DNA of 64,000 bases from Ricinus communis (lineage: Eukaryota; Streptophyta; Magnoliopsida; Malpighiales; Euphorbiaceae), in assembly GCF_019578655.1 (NCBI RefSeq), contig NC_063257.1, forward strand, positions 2,480,001 through 2,544,000, given 5' to 3'. Made by a program: the position numbers and the translations under genes. The notes beneath the pieces were generated by a model, which saw only the letters and a program-made list of their open reading frames with translations, made no database searches and was not told the DNA's origin. Positions 1-9,879 of this stretch are shown piece after piece. Every line of letters begins with the position of its first letter. Position 1 is the stretch's first letter.

Positions 1-204
1 ATAATTGATGAGGAAAAGGGTTACACAAGGTGGAGAAAACGTGTCGAACACAAGTGCACAGGGCAATTTCCTTTGAAACCACGTTACAGTACTTTGAGAA
101 ACAGGGAAAGGCATCTGGCGGGCATGTTAAAAGGCCATGACATGCATAATATCGAAGCAGAGCACTTCACCTCAGCAATCGAACAAGTTACGCTAAAGTA
201 TTAG
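1..204 (+). CDS. C-terminal end of an unrecognised plant protein (partial)
   Basis: An open frame runs from the first base of the window to a TAG stop at 202-204, giving 67 residues of a protein whose start lies upstream. The piece is charged and basic, with RWRKR near residue 11 and TLRNRERHLAGMLKGHD in the middle, and it ends in EQVTLKY. It contains no membrane segment and no motif I can place in a family. Codon use looks coding compared with the AT-rich DNA just downstream. A splice acceptor inside the first bases cannot be excluded, so the frame may start slightly later than base 1. Function not assigned. Confidence 0.45.
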   Translation: MIDEEKGYTRWRKRVEHKCTGQFPLKPRYSTLRNRERHLAGMLKGHDMHNIEAEHFTSAIEQVTLKY

Positions 205-590
205 ATTTGAAAAAACCCTAATCGCAATATATAATTTTTTTATATAGTTTTCCCATTCTCTTTTCTTTATTCTATACACATACCCTCTCTAGTGCATATA
301 TGTGTGTGTGTTTAAGAAAAGGGCAAGCTGTCAAAGTCAATACTTCACTTATTTGACTAAATTACAATATTTTCAAACATAGATATAACAGAAAAATAAT
401 TGATTTAGAAGAGAATATCTTATCGAAGAGCATATCTTCAACCTGGAAGGTTCTAACCTTTTGGTACTTGTGGTGCTTCAGAGCAGTAGTACCATTTGCA
501 AAGCTCTTTCATCTAATTACATATGTCCTTAATTTTATATCGTATAAAAATTCATATACACTTAAAATATATGAAAAATTGTTTAATTTA
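205..590. other. AT-rich 3' flank of the left-edge gene
   Basis: Probable 3' UTR and downstream spacer. It has a short TG repeat near 300-311 and no open frame worth calling. Confidence 0.5.
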
Positions 591-1340
591 TAAAAAAATA
601 TAGAGATAATTATTATTTTTCATAGTTCAGCAATAAATTTCATAATTATGAAAATATTTAATATTTTTTATAAATTTATCAATTTTTTTATAAATCATTA
701 AATTTTGTAAAAGCTATTACTTTTTCGTAATATTATTTATTTTTTCATAATAAGTTTCACTTACAAAAAATTAATGTAATTTTTAAAAAATATGAAGATG
801 ATTGTCATTTTTCGTAATTAGTAATATATTTCGCTATTATAAAAAATTTACTATTTTTATAAATTTATCAATTTTTTCGTAAATTATTAAATTTCACAAA
901 AGTTATCATTTTTTCGTAATATCATTTATTTTTTCGCAACTAATAACACGTACGAAAAATTAGTATAATTTACAAAAAAATATGAAGATTGTAATTTAAC
1001 AATGTATATTTCGTGATTATGAAAAATTAAGTGTTTTTTGTTAAATTTATCAATATTTTCATAAATCGTTAAATTTTATAAAAATAATTATTTTTTTATA
1101 AAAGTAATCAATTTTTTGTAATATTATTTATTTTTTTCGCAACTAGTAACACCTATGAAAGATTAGTATAATTTGTAAAAAAATATGAAGAAGATTGTCA
1201 TTTTTCGTAATTTAGCAATATATTTCACAATTACAAAAAATTTAATATTTTTGTAATATCATTCATTTTTTCATAATATTATTCATTTTCTGCAACTAGT
1301 CACACTTACAAAAAATTAGTATAATTTGTAAAAAAATATT
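591..1340. repeat. AT-rich tandem repeat array, about 4 units
   Basis: Four diverged direct copies start at about 591, 784, 971 and 1175, and a truncated fifth starts near 1328. Spacings are about 193, 187, 204 and 153 bp. Each unit opens with a run of A followed by TATGAAGA or a variant. It then carries, in order, TTTTTCGTAAT, a CAATATATTTC-like block, AAATTTATCAATTTTTTCATAAAT or close variants, a TTTCGTAATATNATTTATTTTTTCGCAACTA block, and ACGAAAAATTAGTATAATTT. The copies differ by many substitutions and small indels, so the array is old. No transposase or coding frame lies inside it. Confidence 0.75.
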
Positions 1341-2590
1341 ATCATCTTTTATAAAATATTAATTATTTTCATAATTATATAATTGTAGAAAGTTCAACAG
1401 GTTGCCAGTCATTTTTACTTATAAAAATTTAAAGTCATCTTTATTTATAAACTTTAAAAGATAAGATTTAAACTAATTAAGAATAAACGGTGTTTAAAAC
1501 AAAATAAAGTTTGTTTGTTTTAAACAAAATGACTCTAGAAAACACATTTTATTATTAATTTACTGTTCAAACTTTTCTTTAATATTATAGACCAAGGTGA
1601 TTATAGTATATCAATTAATATTTGTAACTCTAATAAACTAGAGCAGCTCAATTAAGATATGTTAATTGCAAAAGCTAGTAGGAAGTTTCAAGGCTTAGAA
1701 TAGTAATATTTTATTCTTTATATAACGATGTTTTAAGAATAAAATCAAATATCACATATAATATTTATATGAAAATTTTTATTATTTACTTTTCTAAATA
1801 ATATAAAATAAATGACAAAAAACCAAATTTAAAATTTTACTTGTTGTCTATATTTAAAAAAAAAAGTCTATTTTTTACGTCACCCAATGATTACATTAAT
1901 TATATATAGTGTGTTGCAATCATCTTTCTTCTTTTTTTAAAGAAAAACTAAATTAATGCGAAAGAATTTGTAATATTTTTTATAATTCGGAAACACATTA
2001 CTTGATAATTCTTCATTCTTACATTAATGGGATACAAATTTTTCAACCCAAGGCCGCACAACAAGCCTACTACCCTAACCTTCTTTCACTAAATGTAAAC
2101 ACTAGATGAATACATTTTAATGATAATAAAAATAAGGGAAATATAGATTGGAAGAATATATAAATAGTTATTTTTTAAGGGAAAAATAGTTATTTACATA
2201 TGAATGATTGAGAAAAATATATAAACATAATCCTCATATAATTTATATTCTCATAGAATGAATCAACATGAAAATAATAATTGAATAGTTGTTCATTTTA
2301 TTAACGAAAAAAACAGATTCTAAAATAAAAAGTGATACAATTCGGCAAAATCATATCAACTAAGGCAAGTTATAGCTCGCCCATCCAAAGATCAGACCCT
2401 CAACAAAAAGATTAAAGACCGATGTAATATTTGTGATTTTAAATTTAAATTGCTTTAATTTTATTATCAGAGGTAATTTAGTAATTTTTAAAATTATATT
2501 TGTGATTTTAAAAGAGTAGTCAGTATTATTTGCATTCACATTAGTTTTATTTAAAATAACCATTTTTTATTTATTTGAGAAAAAGACATT
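1341..2590. other. AT-rich intergenic spacer
   Basis: Low-complexity AT-rich sequence. Small open frames here (for example 2360-2563 on the minus strand) are composed of AT-biased residues and show no family features. Nothing else seen. Confidence 0.6.
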
Positions 2591-3085
2591 CGAGAGCCAT
2601 AGCTATTCTATGTAAGCTGAAAAAGGTAGTTATGTGCGTCTCAATATCTGCCTTCAAGCTAGACCCCATTGGGGAAAAGCCCACTCCGTCCATAAGACAA
2701 ACTAAAGGAGACTAACTTGACCAGGAAGCCAATCTTGTACATAGTACAAGCAACCTATCGCGCTATGGGCTTTGATGCATACGCGTGCCTTAGCACGCGA
2801 AAGATTGCCTTCCTAACTAAGCTAAGCGGAGCTCTTACCCTGTTATATTCTTTGGACCTCCTTTCTCTAAGACTGCGTTACCAACAAGCCACTACATTCT
2901 TCTCGACATAAGCCTTCCACTCGTCGTACCTTTCAGTCTTCATTTCTGAGGAACGAAGTGGCGAACGCAAGAGGAAAAGGAACACCTATCTTGTCTTTCC
3001 AATATGGCACCTAAGGCTCAGTACAATAGAGAAAGAGGAATGAAATAAATAGTTTGTTTTTGCATATCCCTACTAGTTTTCTAAA

Positions 3086-3343
3086 TTAATCCTCAGATAT
3101 ATATAATTCAGAAGAATATGTAAGTGATTCATATACAACATCTCCTTCTTTTATCAACGGTTCTACTAATTGATATGTTTCCACAAATAATTGAAATTTA
3201 ATTTCTTGATCTGTATCTTCAATTTTTGAAAACTTATAAAGTTCTTCTGTTAAACCTTGATCAATGAACCTACAAAATCCTTCAAATTGTATCTGATTCA
3301 ATCCAGGTATTGTAGACATTCCATCATTTCCATCCCCGAGCAT
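3086..3343 (-). pseudogene. rpoB: Plastid rpoB 5' fragment (RNA polymerase beta, N-terminus)
   Basis: The minus-strand frame begins [20 protein letters not shown] and continues through [16 protein letters not shown], which is the start of the plastid-encoded RNA polymerase beta subunit. About 80 residues match the family N-terminus before the frame ends just after SSELYISED, where the real protein (over 1,000 residues) would continue. In plastids the protein belongs to the PEP transcription complex; here it is only a fragment in nuclear DNA. Its partner fragment at 3488-3850 lies on the other strand, so the pieces are head to head and cannot be joined into one gene. The conceptual protein carries several substitutions, as expected of a decaying copy. 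Confidence 0.88.
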
Positions 3344-3507
3344 TTTGAATTTCCTGTTTATTAAAAAAATTCCATTATTGTATTGGATCGTTCTTCATTC
3401 AAATTATATGGATCGATCTAGCAATGATGGAATTTATTTTATGTTTACAGAATCACATAAAATTTTATCTATCTCCATAGATATGGAATGTATGAAATAC
3501 GTATGAA

Positions 3508-3850
3508 CGGGGGAATACACCCATTATCTCAAGTTTTGGATCGAACTAATCCATTAACACAAATAGTTCATGGGAGAAAATCGAGTTATTTGTGTCCTGG
3601 GGAATTGACAGGGCGAACTGCTAGTTTTTGGATAGGAGATATCCACCCTAGTCACTATGGGCAGATTTGCCCAATTGACACATCTAAAGGAATCAATATT
3701 GAACTTATTGGATCTTTAGCAATTCATGCCAAGATTGGTCATTGGGGGTCTTTAGAAAGCCCATTTTATGTAATCTCTGAGGAATCAAAAAAAGTACGGA
3801 TGTTTTATTTATCACCAAATAGAGAGGAATACCATATGGTAGCGGTAAGA
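3508..3850 (+). pseudogene. rpoB: Plastid rpoB internal fragment
   Basis: From about 3508 the + strand frame reads [20 protein letters not shown], then [30 protein letters not shown] and [20 protein letters not shown]. This is the conserved middle of the plastid RNA polymerase beta subunit, roughly 110 residues. Similarity fades near 3846, after the segment aligned with the SPSRDEYYMVA region. The 5' junction at about 3505-3513 and the change of strand relative to the N-terminal fragment show that the source DNA was rearranged. Replacements such as R to W, G to E and E to K fit C-to-T decay in methylated nuclear DNA. The open frame to 3925 is not evidence of function. Confidence 0.88.
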
Positions 3851-4637
3851 AAATATCTTAGTATGCGTAGTATCTCATTGGAGAACCACTATGTCTATCT
3901 TATTTTCCATAAAAAATTCACTTAATTTAATCCCTTTTAATAACTAATAAAAGAAATGCTCTCATTTCTCTTTGAACAGAAAAAAGACAAAAAAAATGGG
4001 GGGTTCTGTTCTTCCTCATTGTTCATATATAATTCTGGAAAGAACCAGTTTACCGAAATAGAGAATTTAGGAAGAATTGGGTTGGAATAAATTTCCTACC
4101 GTTTGTATTCCCTTTCCTTTCGAAATATGAACACGAGAAAAGGGCACGGAGATAAATAAGTGTGGAGGAGAAGCAGTTGAGCTCATTCCCTTCGCTTCCT
4201 GGGCCCAAAGCAGTGCAGTCTTTCCTGGTCAAATCAAGGATTTGGGGCTTCTTGCTATGCTACTTAACTAATGAAATTAGTTTTTTTTTTAATATCTGAA
4301 AAAAAAGAGATTGAATTCAACGTTTGATTCAAAGAACTGCGCTTAGCCCCCCCGCTCATGAAACGGCTCTGCTACAATGGATGGCAGAGGGCCCGTAGTA
4401 CCCAAAGCACTAGAGTGATCTAGTAGCCGGGAAGGGGCCTAGAAGTGCCTACTACTATACCACACTACACTTGGCTCTACACATTTACAGAGCTAAGGGG
4501 CTTCATCCTTATTCCTTCTCCCCATCTTCGCCCAGGCTAAGGAAGGAGGCCTTACTTATTCAGGGGGGGAGAGTGGAGCCTCAGAAGCACTATTGAGAGG
4601 AAGATCCTTGGCCCCTCTTCATTTTCTACAGGTTCTT

Positions 4638-4639
<2 letters not shown>

Positions 4640-4719
<80 letters not shown>
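4640..4719. repeat. (TA)n microsatellite
   Basis: An uninterrupted TA dinucleotide run of about 78-79 bp (about 39 units). It sits at the right edge of the organelle-derived block, and the sequence changes to AT-rich nuclear spacer after it. Confidence 0.95.
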
Positions 4720-4721
<2 letters not shown>

Positions 4722-6169
4722 AAATAATAAAATAATTTATCAAGGGTGTCACCGTAGCAACTTATTTAGGAGGGACTCATTTGCATTTTTTCATCCTTTA
4801 TTTTTTTAAAATAATAATAACATTACAAAAAAATAATAATTTTCCTCTCCTCATTCTTCCCTCTCTCCGCCACTTTCTTCTTCCTTCTCCCCCACTCCCT
4901 TCTATTTCCAGCCACACCCCGCTGTCGCCAGCCACCCAACCTTCCTCCTCTCTCCCATTTCTCATGGACGTCGTCACTCTCTTCCTTACTTTCGTCGTTT
5001 CTTGCTGCAACAAGGAGGAAAAGTCGCCTCCCATGCTGCCGCCACTGAAACAGCCTCTTGTTGGCGTCTCTTCACTGATCTGACGCTAGAGACAAACTCC
5101 TGGATCCTGAAAACCTCAATGCAACCCTTTCTCACCAATTTTCCTCCGTCGACATTCGTGGGTGAGCCTCGCCAGATCCAAAACTTTTCGGCCTCAATTC
5201 GATGGTTTCCGGCGAAGACATTTGCATATTTGAACTCCCTGCAATTTAAGCTTCAAGTAGGCGTCCTGAATTCAAAAGCTAACACTGTTGGCGGTACCAG
5301 CTTTCGAATCTCGGTATTTTCCGAACATGCAAAAATTTGGGTTTCAGCTCGGTATAATTTTATTTAGACTTTAAAAATTATTTTAAAATTATTATAAAAT
5401 ATTTGGTATATTAATTATTAGTTATAATTAATTAGTTAAATTATTTAATTGATTAGTAACTTGATTCTAGAATTATTGCAGATGAATTATAGAGGGAATT
5501 AATATTTTATTATGTAAATTGAGGCCTTGATTAATTAAATTAAATACGAGAAAATAATTGTGTGATTGTATCATGAACAATATTATTATTTTAGCCAAAC
5601 TGTTGATTTTATATTATGATTTGGGTTGTGTCGCGGAATCGGAATATAATACAGTTTGAGTTGCCCAACTCCTATTAAATAATTATGGAATATCTGAAGT
5701 GTTTCTAGCAGGTTCTAGACCCGTTATGCGGGGGTAAACGTCCAATTTTAGAGGAGGTTCTACCGAATCTTTGGTAAAAAATTTAAGTCGAAATTTCTTA
5801 GGAAATATAATCTAGAAGTCTAGGTCTAGGAGAAATTATAAATATTTCTCTAAACCAAGTACGTTTAACTTTGGAGTTCCTATAACTCTATAGCCAAACA
5901 ATCAAAAGGCGCCTCATGTGATTAGTTCCAAGTCTTTATATATATGTTATCCACTATTGTCGCCCCATTTCGATGTGCATTTTGATTCATCCATGTACCC
6001 TCGTACATCAGAATGATGCCATCCTAGAAGCCTGCCAGAAGCTGTTCATTATTCAGGCTTCCTATCCTTATCCCGGCGTCTACTTTCCGCCCTCATCGAA
6101 CCGCTTCTCTAGGCCAGACTGTCACATGATAGTATACATGTGTATGTATATTTGAATTATCGATTAATC

Positions 6170-6249
6170 AGGTTTCCTACGAGTTTTGATGGCCTTAAGT
6201 CTACTTATTCTCTAGTGTCGGTCACTGACCCACAGATTGGATCGTGACA
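6170..6249 (+). repeat. Terminus-like repeat, copy A
   Basis: Runs from GGTTTCCTACGAGTTTTGAT to GGATCGTGACAA. It matches copy B at 7101-7178 over about 80 bp with many transitions, as expected for an old methylated repeat. Confidence 0.65.
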
Positions 6250-7100
6250 ATTAATATTATAAAATTTTGTGCATCATATTTCTTAAATTTCTATTGATAC
6301 TATATATATTGTGGTTCGGGATGAGGCAACGGTAGAACATGCCACCTGATAGGTTATATCAGGACTGCGTGCGCACTGGTGAAGATCAGAGTCAGGTAAT
6401 AGAGAAATATTTGGAGCACAACTCTCTAGACTTATAAGATTTCAATTTGCGGGAGAAAGGTCCCTAGTAGTGTGTTGCTTTCTGGGAGCCAGCTATATAT
6501 CGGTATTTAAGTGACCAAAATGGACTTAAGGACCCTGGTCGAGCTTTGCTCTCTGAGCGCCAGTCTTATTAGATCAAGAGAGCCAAAAGTTTTTTAAAAT
6601 TGAAGGTCTCGGGTTCTGCGAGAGTACTCGTCCCGTGTATTAAAATGTGTATGCCCTTTAAAATTTTGAGATGATGCTCATTTGTTTTTTGTGACATTCT
6701 ATACTATTACTTAATTATTTTACATTTACAATTGCTTTAATCCTGAGTATATGATTTTAATTCAGTCTCGAAATTGAAAAGTCTCAATTTTAAATTTTTC
6801 ATTTGACAGTTAGGTTTTCCATCGACTTCTTTTTACAATCCGACTTCTCTTTCCCCCCTTCGGACTTATTGTAGTTAAATTTTAACTTTTGTATTTTAAA
6901 TTATTTGAAATCCAAGACTCTCCATAGTAATGTACTTGGTACCTTATATTTTAATTTGATATGTAAAAAAATTATGGAAAGTTAGTTAGTAATCTAGCTG
7001 GAGGATTAATTCAATTATGTGCAAATTTGTGAGTGAACTGTTAGTTTATTTTTATAGTATATAATCATGTATGCATTTATTTGGATCATTAGCTAACTGA

Positions 7101-7178
7101 GGCTGCTACGGGATTCGGTGGTTTCAAGCCTATCCATTTTCTAGCGCCGGTCACGGACCCACAGATTGAATCATGATA
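7101..7178 (+). repeat. Terminus-like repeat, copy B
   Basis: Runs from GGCTGCTACGGGATTCGGTG to GAATCATGATAG. It is the direct partner of copy A, about 930 bp downstream. Confidence 0.65.
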
Positions 7179-7180
7179 GC

Positions 7181-8110
7181 CAAGTATTCAGTCCAAACAC
7201 CCATTAAATAGTAATCGCCTCACATTCTCTACTTCAACCATAAGAATAGGAGCCTACTTTCCCACTATCTATATACCAATACCAATTGTTTTTCTGGAAG
7301 AAAAAACTATCCGATAATAAATACTATAAAAATCAAAAGAAACCACTCGTTGAAGATATGTCATTTTACCCTTTCAAACACGTATTTTAGCCTTTTCACC
7401 TAAATATTTAATCTTTAAAATGATTCTCTAGACATATCGTCTAATCCTTTTCATTATTATTTTTATAAGTTCGGATCGAAATTTTCTTGGTCGTATCAAT
7501 AAGCTTTCATTAGGTCAATTCTAACATAGTTTGTAGGCAAGTTGAATAAAAGTTGTATTTCTTCTCCATATTAATATTATACAATTCACTTATTCTTTTT
7601 TTCAGAATAGGTGATATATTTAGCAATTTTTTTTATGACAAATATATAGAGAAACTATTCTAAAAAACATATAGACAAATGTAAAATGTTTTCTAAAAAC
7701 AGAAGAAAATTGGGTGACAAATGTAAGAATTTTGTTTGCTGACATCACCTGAATCTTGTTCGGTTCTTCTAATCCCTATTTAGATCCCTTCTTCCCTTAA
7801 CTGAGGGTGGATCTGGAAGGGACATTTTGGTCTTCTCAGACCTTCCCGTAGACCCTCTAATCACGCAGTATTCACTCGCGTGCTCGACACTGCCCAATCA
7901 TATACATTCTAACCGCAGAAACTTCCATTTTATATACGGGACACAATTAAATTAAGCCTTTCATCTATCAAAATCTCTTGTAATTACCGTGGAATGAGAA
8001 TATATATTATATGGTCATTTGTGGGTCCAGCAGATTCTCTACACTTGCCCTGAAAAAATAAGTAAAATTGCAAATATCAAATTTCAAGATTCTCCTCTAT
8101 ATTTGGACGC
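7181..8110. other. Upstream region of the MCU gene
   Basis: Intergenic sequence, more GC-balanced from about 7740 towards the promoter. No coding frame and no repeat recognised. Confidence 0.5.
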
Positions 8111-8118
8111 TATATATA
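8111..8118 (+). promoter_or_regulatory. TATA box of the MCU gene
   Basis: TATATATA lies 93 bp before the ATG at 8211, in GACGCTATATATACCCC. Transcription should start near 8140, so the upstream in-frame extension of the open frame (8019-8210) would not be in the mRNA. Confidence 0.6.
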
Positions 8119-8210
8119 CCCCTTGCCTCTCGACTTCAATATTCAGCTCTGCAAAACCTCTGTATTTTCACTCTCTTCGTTTCAGCCTCTGCTTCTCCAA
8201 TTCCGATCAA

Positions 8211-9879
8211 ATGGCGCTTCGTAAATCACTCTCGGAGCGCCTTTTCGACGGTTATAGAACTACCTCACACGCTGTATCTTTAGAATACCCACTTATCTAT
8301 CTCAAATCCACTATTCCGCCCCCAAATCCAGCCAAAACTAACTTCCACAGAGAGTACCTCACCTCGCCGGGGGCCTCCGGGAAAGGATTTTTCCAGAGAT
8401 TTCTTCACCGTAGGGCGATAAACCAGCTCCCTGAATTCCTGTCCGCTCCTGTCGGTGAGAAGCTACGAGAGGGTCTCAAAGGCATCAACATTACCAAAGA
8501 CCGGCTCCGCCTGGATGAAGTCGCTCCCCCAACGTTCACCGGAGACGTAAATTTGTTCGGAATATCGGTACAGGATGCGAGAAAAGTGTTGAGGATTTCT
8601 CAGGTGGAGAAATTGAAAGCGAGGCTTAGGGAGATCCCAAAGAGCTCGGTTTTGTATTCTGAGTTTGTTCAGATCTGTGTAGAAGAGTGTGGAAATGAAG
8701 ATCAAGGTATTGAGTTCGCTAAGATGTTGGATCAGTCTGCAACCGTCATCGTTTTGGGGAATATCGTGTTTCTCCGACCCGAGCAGGTATTAGAGAAAAA
8801 TAATTATTTCTAGTTTTGCTTTTGTTATGTTTTTTTAGTGATTTGACGTAACTAACTTGTCTTTAGTGAACAGATTCTGGTATGTATGATCCCGTAATTC
8901 AGAAAAACAAGGAGCACGTGTTTTAGCCTTAGGGCGTCAATAATGAAACTGTTTGAAACGCTCTAATTCAAGAACAGTCTATGCTTGAATAACCCCCAAA
9001 GATAATAGGGAGAAAGCATTGCCTGTGAAAAATGGAAATTTCTTTGACGGTTGATGAACGAGAGTTAAGCGAAATGAAACGGAATCACGCAGGGCGGTTT
9101 TGAAACCGAAGATAATACGTTTATATTTTGAAATTTTGCCATTGATTGATATGTTGTTATGTGGACCCTTAATAGACCTTTATCCCCGTTAAGAGAAGGC
9201 TATATTTAGATGGAGAAATCTGATTCTTCGTAGGAAATGGGTTGCAAGTGGCATGCATGCAATTGTTTTAGGTCCACTTGCTTTCCCTCTGGCTTCTTGG
9301 CTAGCAATAGATTATACTTTTCTGGATGGATAATAGTGATTTTCTGATATAAAATCTATTCAAATCTGAGAGTTTTCTTTTGATTAACAGGTGGCCAAAT
9401 CAATGGAGAATATAATCTCTCAATCAATTGCTATTCCAAATGATCCGAAAAGAAAACACCTGGAGCACATGGAGTTGCAAAAAGCTATAATAGACCAAAA
9501 GGCCCGAGCCCAAGTTAAAGGGGAGCTTTACTGTGGACTTGGGTTCATGGTGGCTCAAACACTTGGGTTCATGAGGCTCACCTTTTGGGAACTCAGCTGG
9601 GATGTGATGGAGCCTATATGTTTTTTCGTCACATCCCTTCACTTCGCACTTGCCTATGTTTTTTTCCTTAGGACATCCGTTGAGCCTTCTTTTGAAGGTT
9701 ACTTCCAACGCAGGTTCAAGGCCAAGCAGCGGAAACTCATGAAAATTCACAATTTTGATATCGAAAATTATAATAAGCTCCGAAAAGCATTCTATCCTAA
9801 CATCAATGATGGTTTCCCTCGAGCGGAACATTACAAGCCCTTCGGCGGTGAAGATGAAATGTTACTGAAGTTAAAATGA
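8211..9879 (+). CDS. MCU: Mitochondrial calcium uniporter pore subunit (2 exons)
   Basis: Two exons, 8211-8786 and 9391-9879, join in phase across a 604-bp GT-AG intron and encode 354 residues, a usual length for plant MCU proteins. The family forms the Ca2+-selective channel of the inner mitochondrial membrane. The deciding motif is [10 protein letters not shown] at residues 262-271, the plant form of the WDxxEP selectivity-filter (DIME) signature, with Asp263 and Glu266 as the expected Ca2+-coordinating acids. It lies between two membrane helices, about 242-260 and 269-285. The N-terminus ([20 protein letters not shown]) is rich in Arg and Ser and poor in acids, as in a mitochondrial presequence. 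Residues 150-240 form the matrix domain with probable coiled coils. ATG 8211 is chosen because a TATA box sits 93 bp before it. A plastid-targeted family member cannot be fully excluded. Confidence 0.95.

Larger units (their letters stand above)
2590..4620. other. Nuclear insertion of organelle DNA (rearranged, mosaic plastid/mitochondrial-like)
   Basis: This block has higher GC and a different texture from the AT-rich DNA on both sides. Its centre holds two fragments of the plastid rpoB gene in opposite orientations. The flanks at about 2600-3000 and 3960-4620 read like plant mitochondrial spacer, for example the GC-rich stretches around 2757-2860 and 4338-4560; this part is from memory of such sequences and is less certain. 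The simplest reading is a NUMT that carried plastid DNA already present in the mitochondrion, or several organelle fragments joined at integration. All frames are broken or diverged, so nothing here is expected to be functional. Confidence 0.65.
4780..7180 (+). mobile_element. Degenerate LTR-retrotransposon-like sequence
   Basis: Non-coding block with mixed composition, unlike the surrounding AT-rich spacer. Two diverged direct copies of a terminus-like segment occur at about 6170-6249 and 7101-7178. Both contain a CTAG(T/C)G(T/C)CGGTCAC core, then GACCCACAGATTG and an ending like ATCGTGACAA or ATCATGATAG. The CGGTCAC...GACCCACAGATTGG...GTGACA arrangement resembles ends of plant Ty3/Gypsy-type LTRs as I remember them. 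No gag-pol frame, primer-binding site or clean target-site duplication was found, so this is a relic or a nest of relics; the outer limits are approximate. The short open frames at 4781-5367 and 5973-6155 are probably parts of the relic. Confidence 0.5.

Noticed and set aside
2717..2911. Open frame of 64 codons
   Set aside because: It lies in the organelle-derived insertion, has no ATG-based support on this strand, and its sequence looks like mitochondrial spacer.
4552..4752. Frame with a long Tyr-Ile repeat on the minus strand
   Set aside because: It is only a translation of the TA microsatellite.
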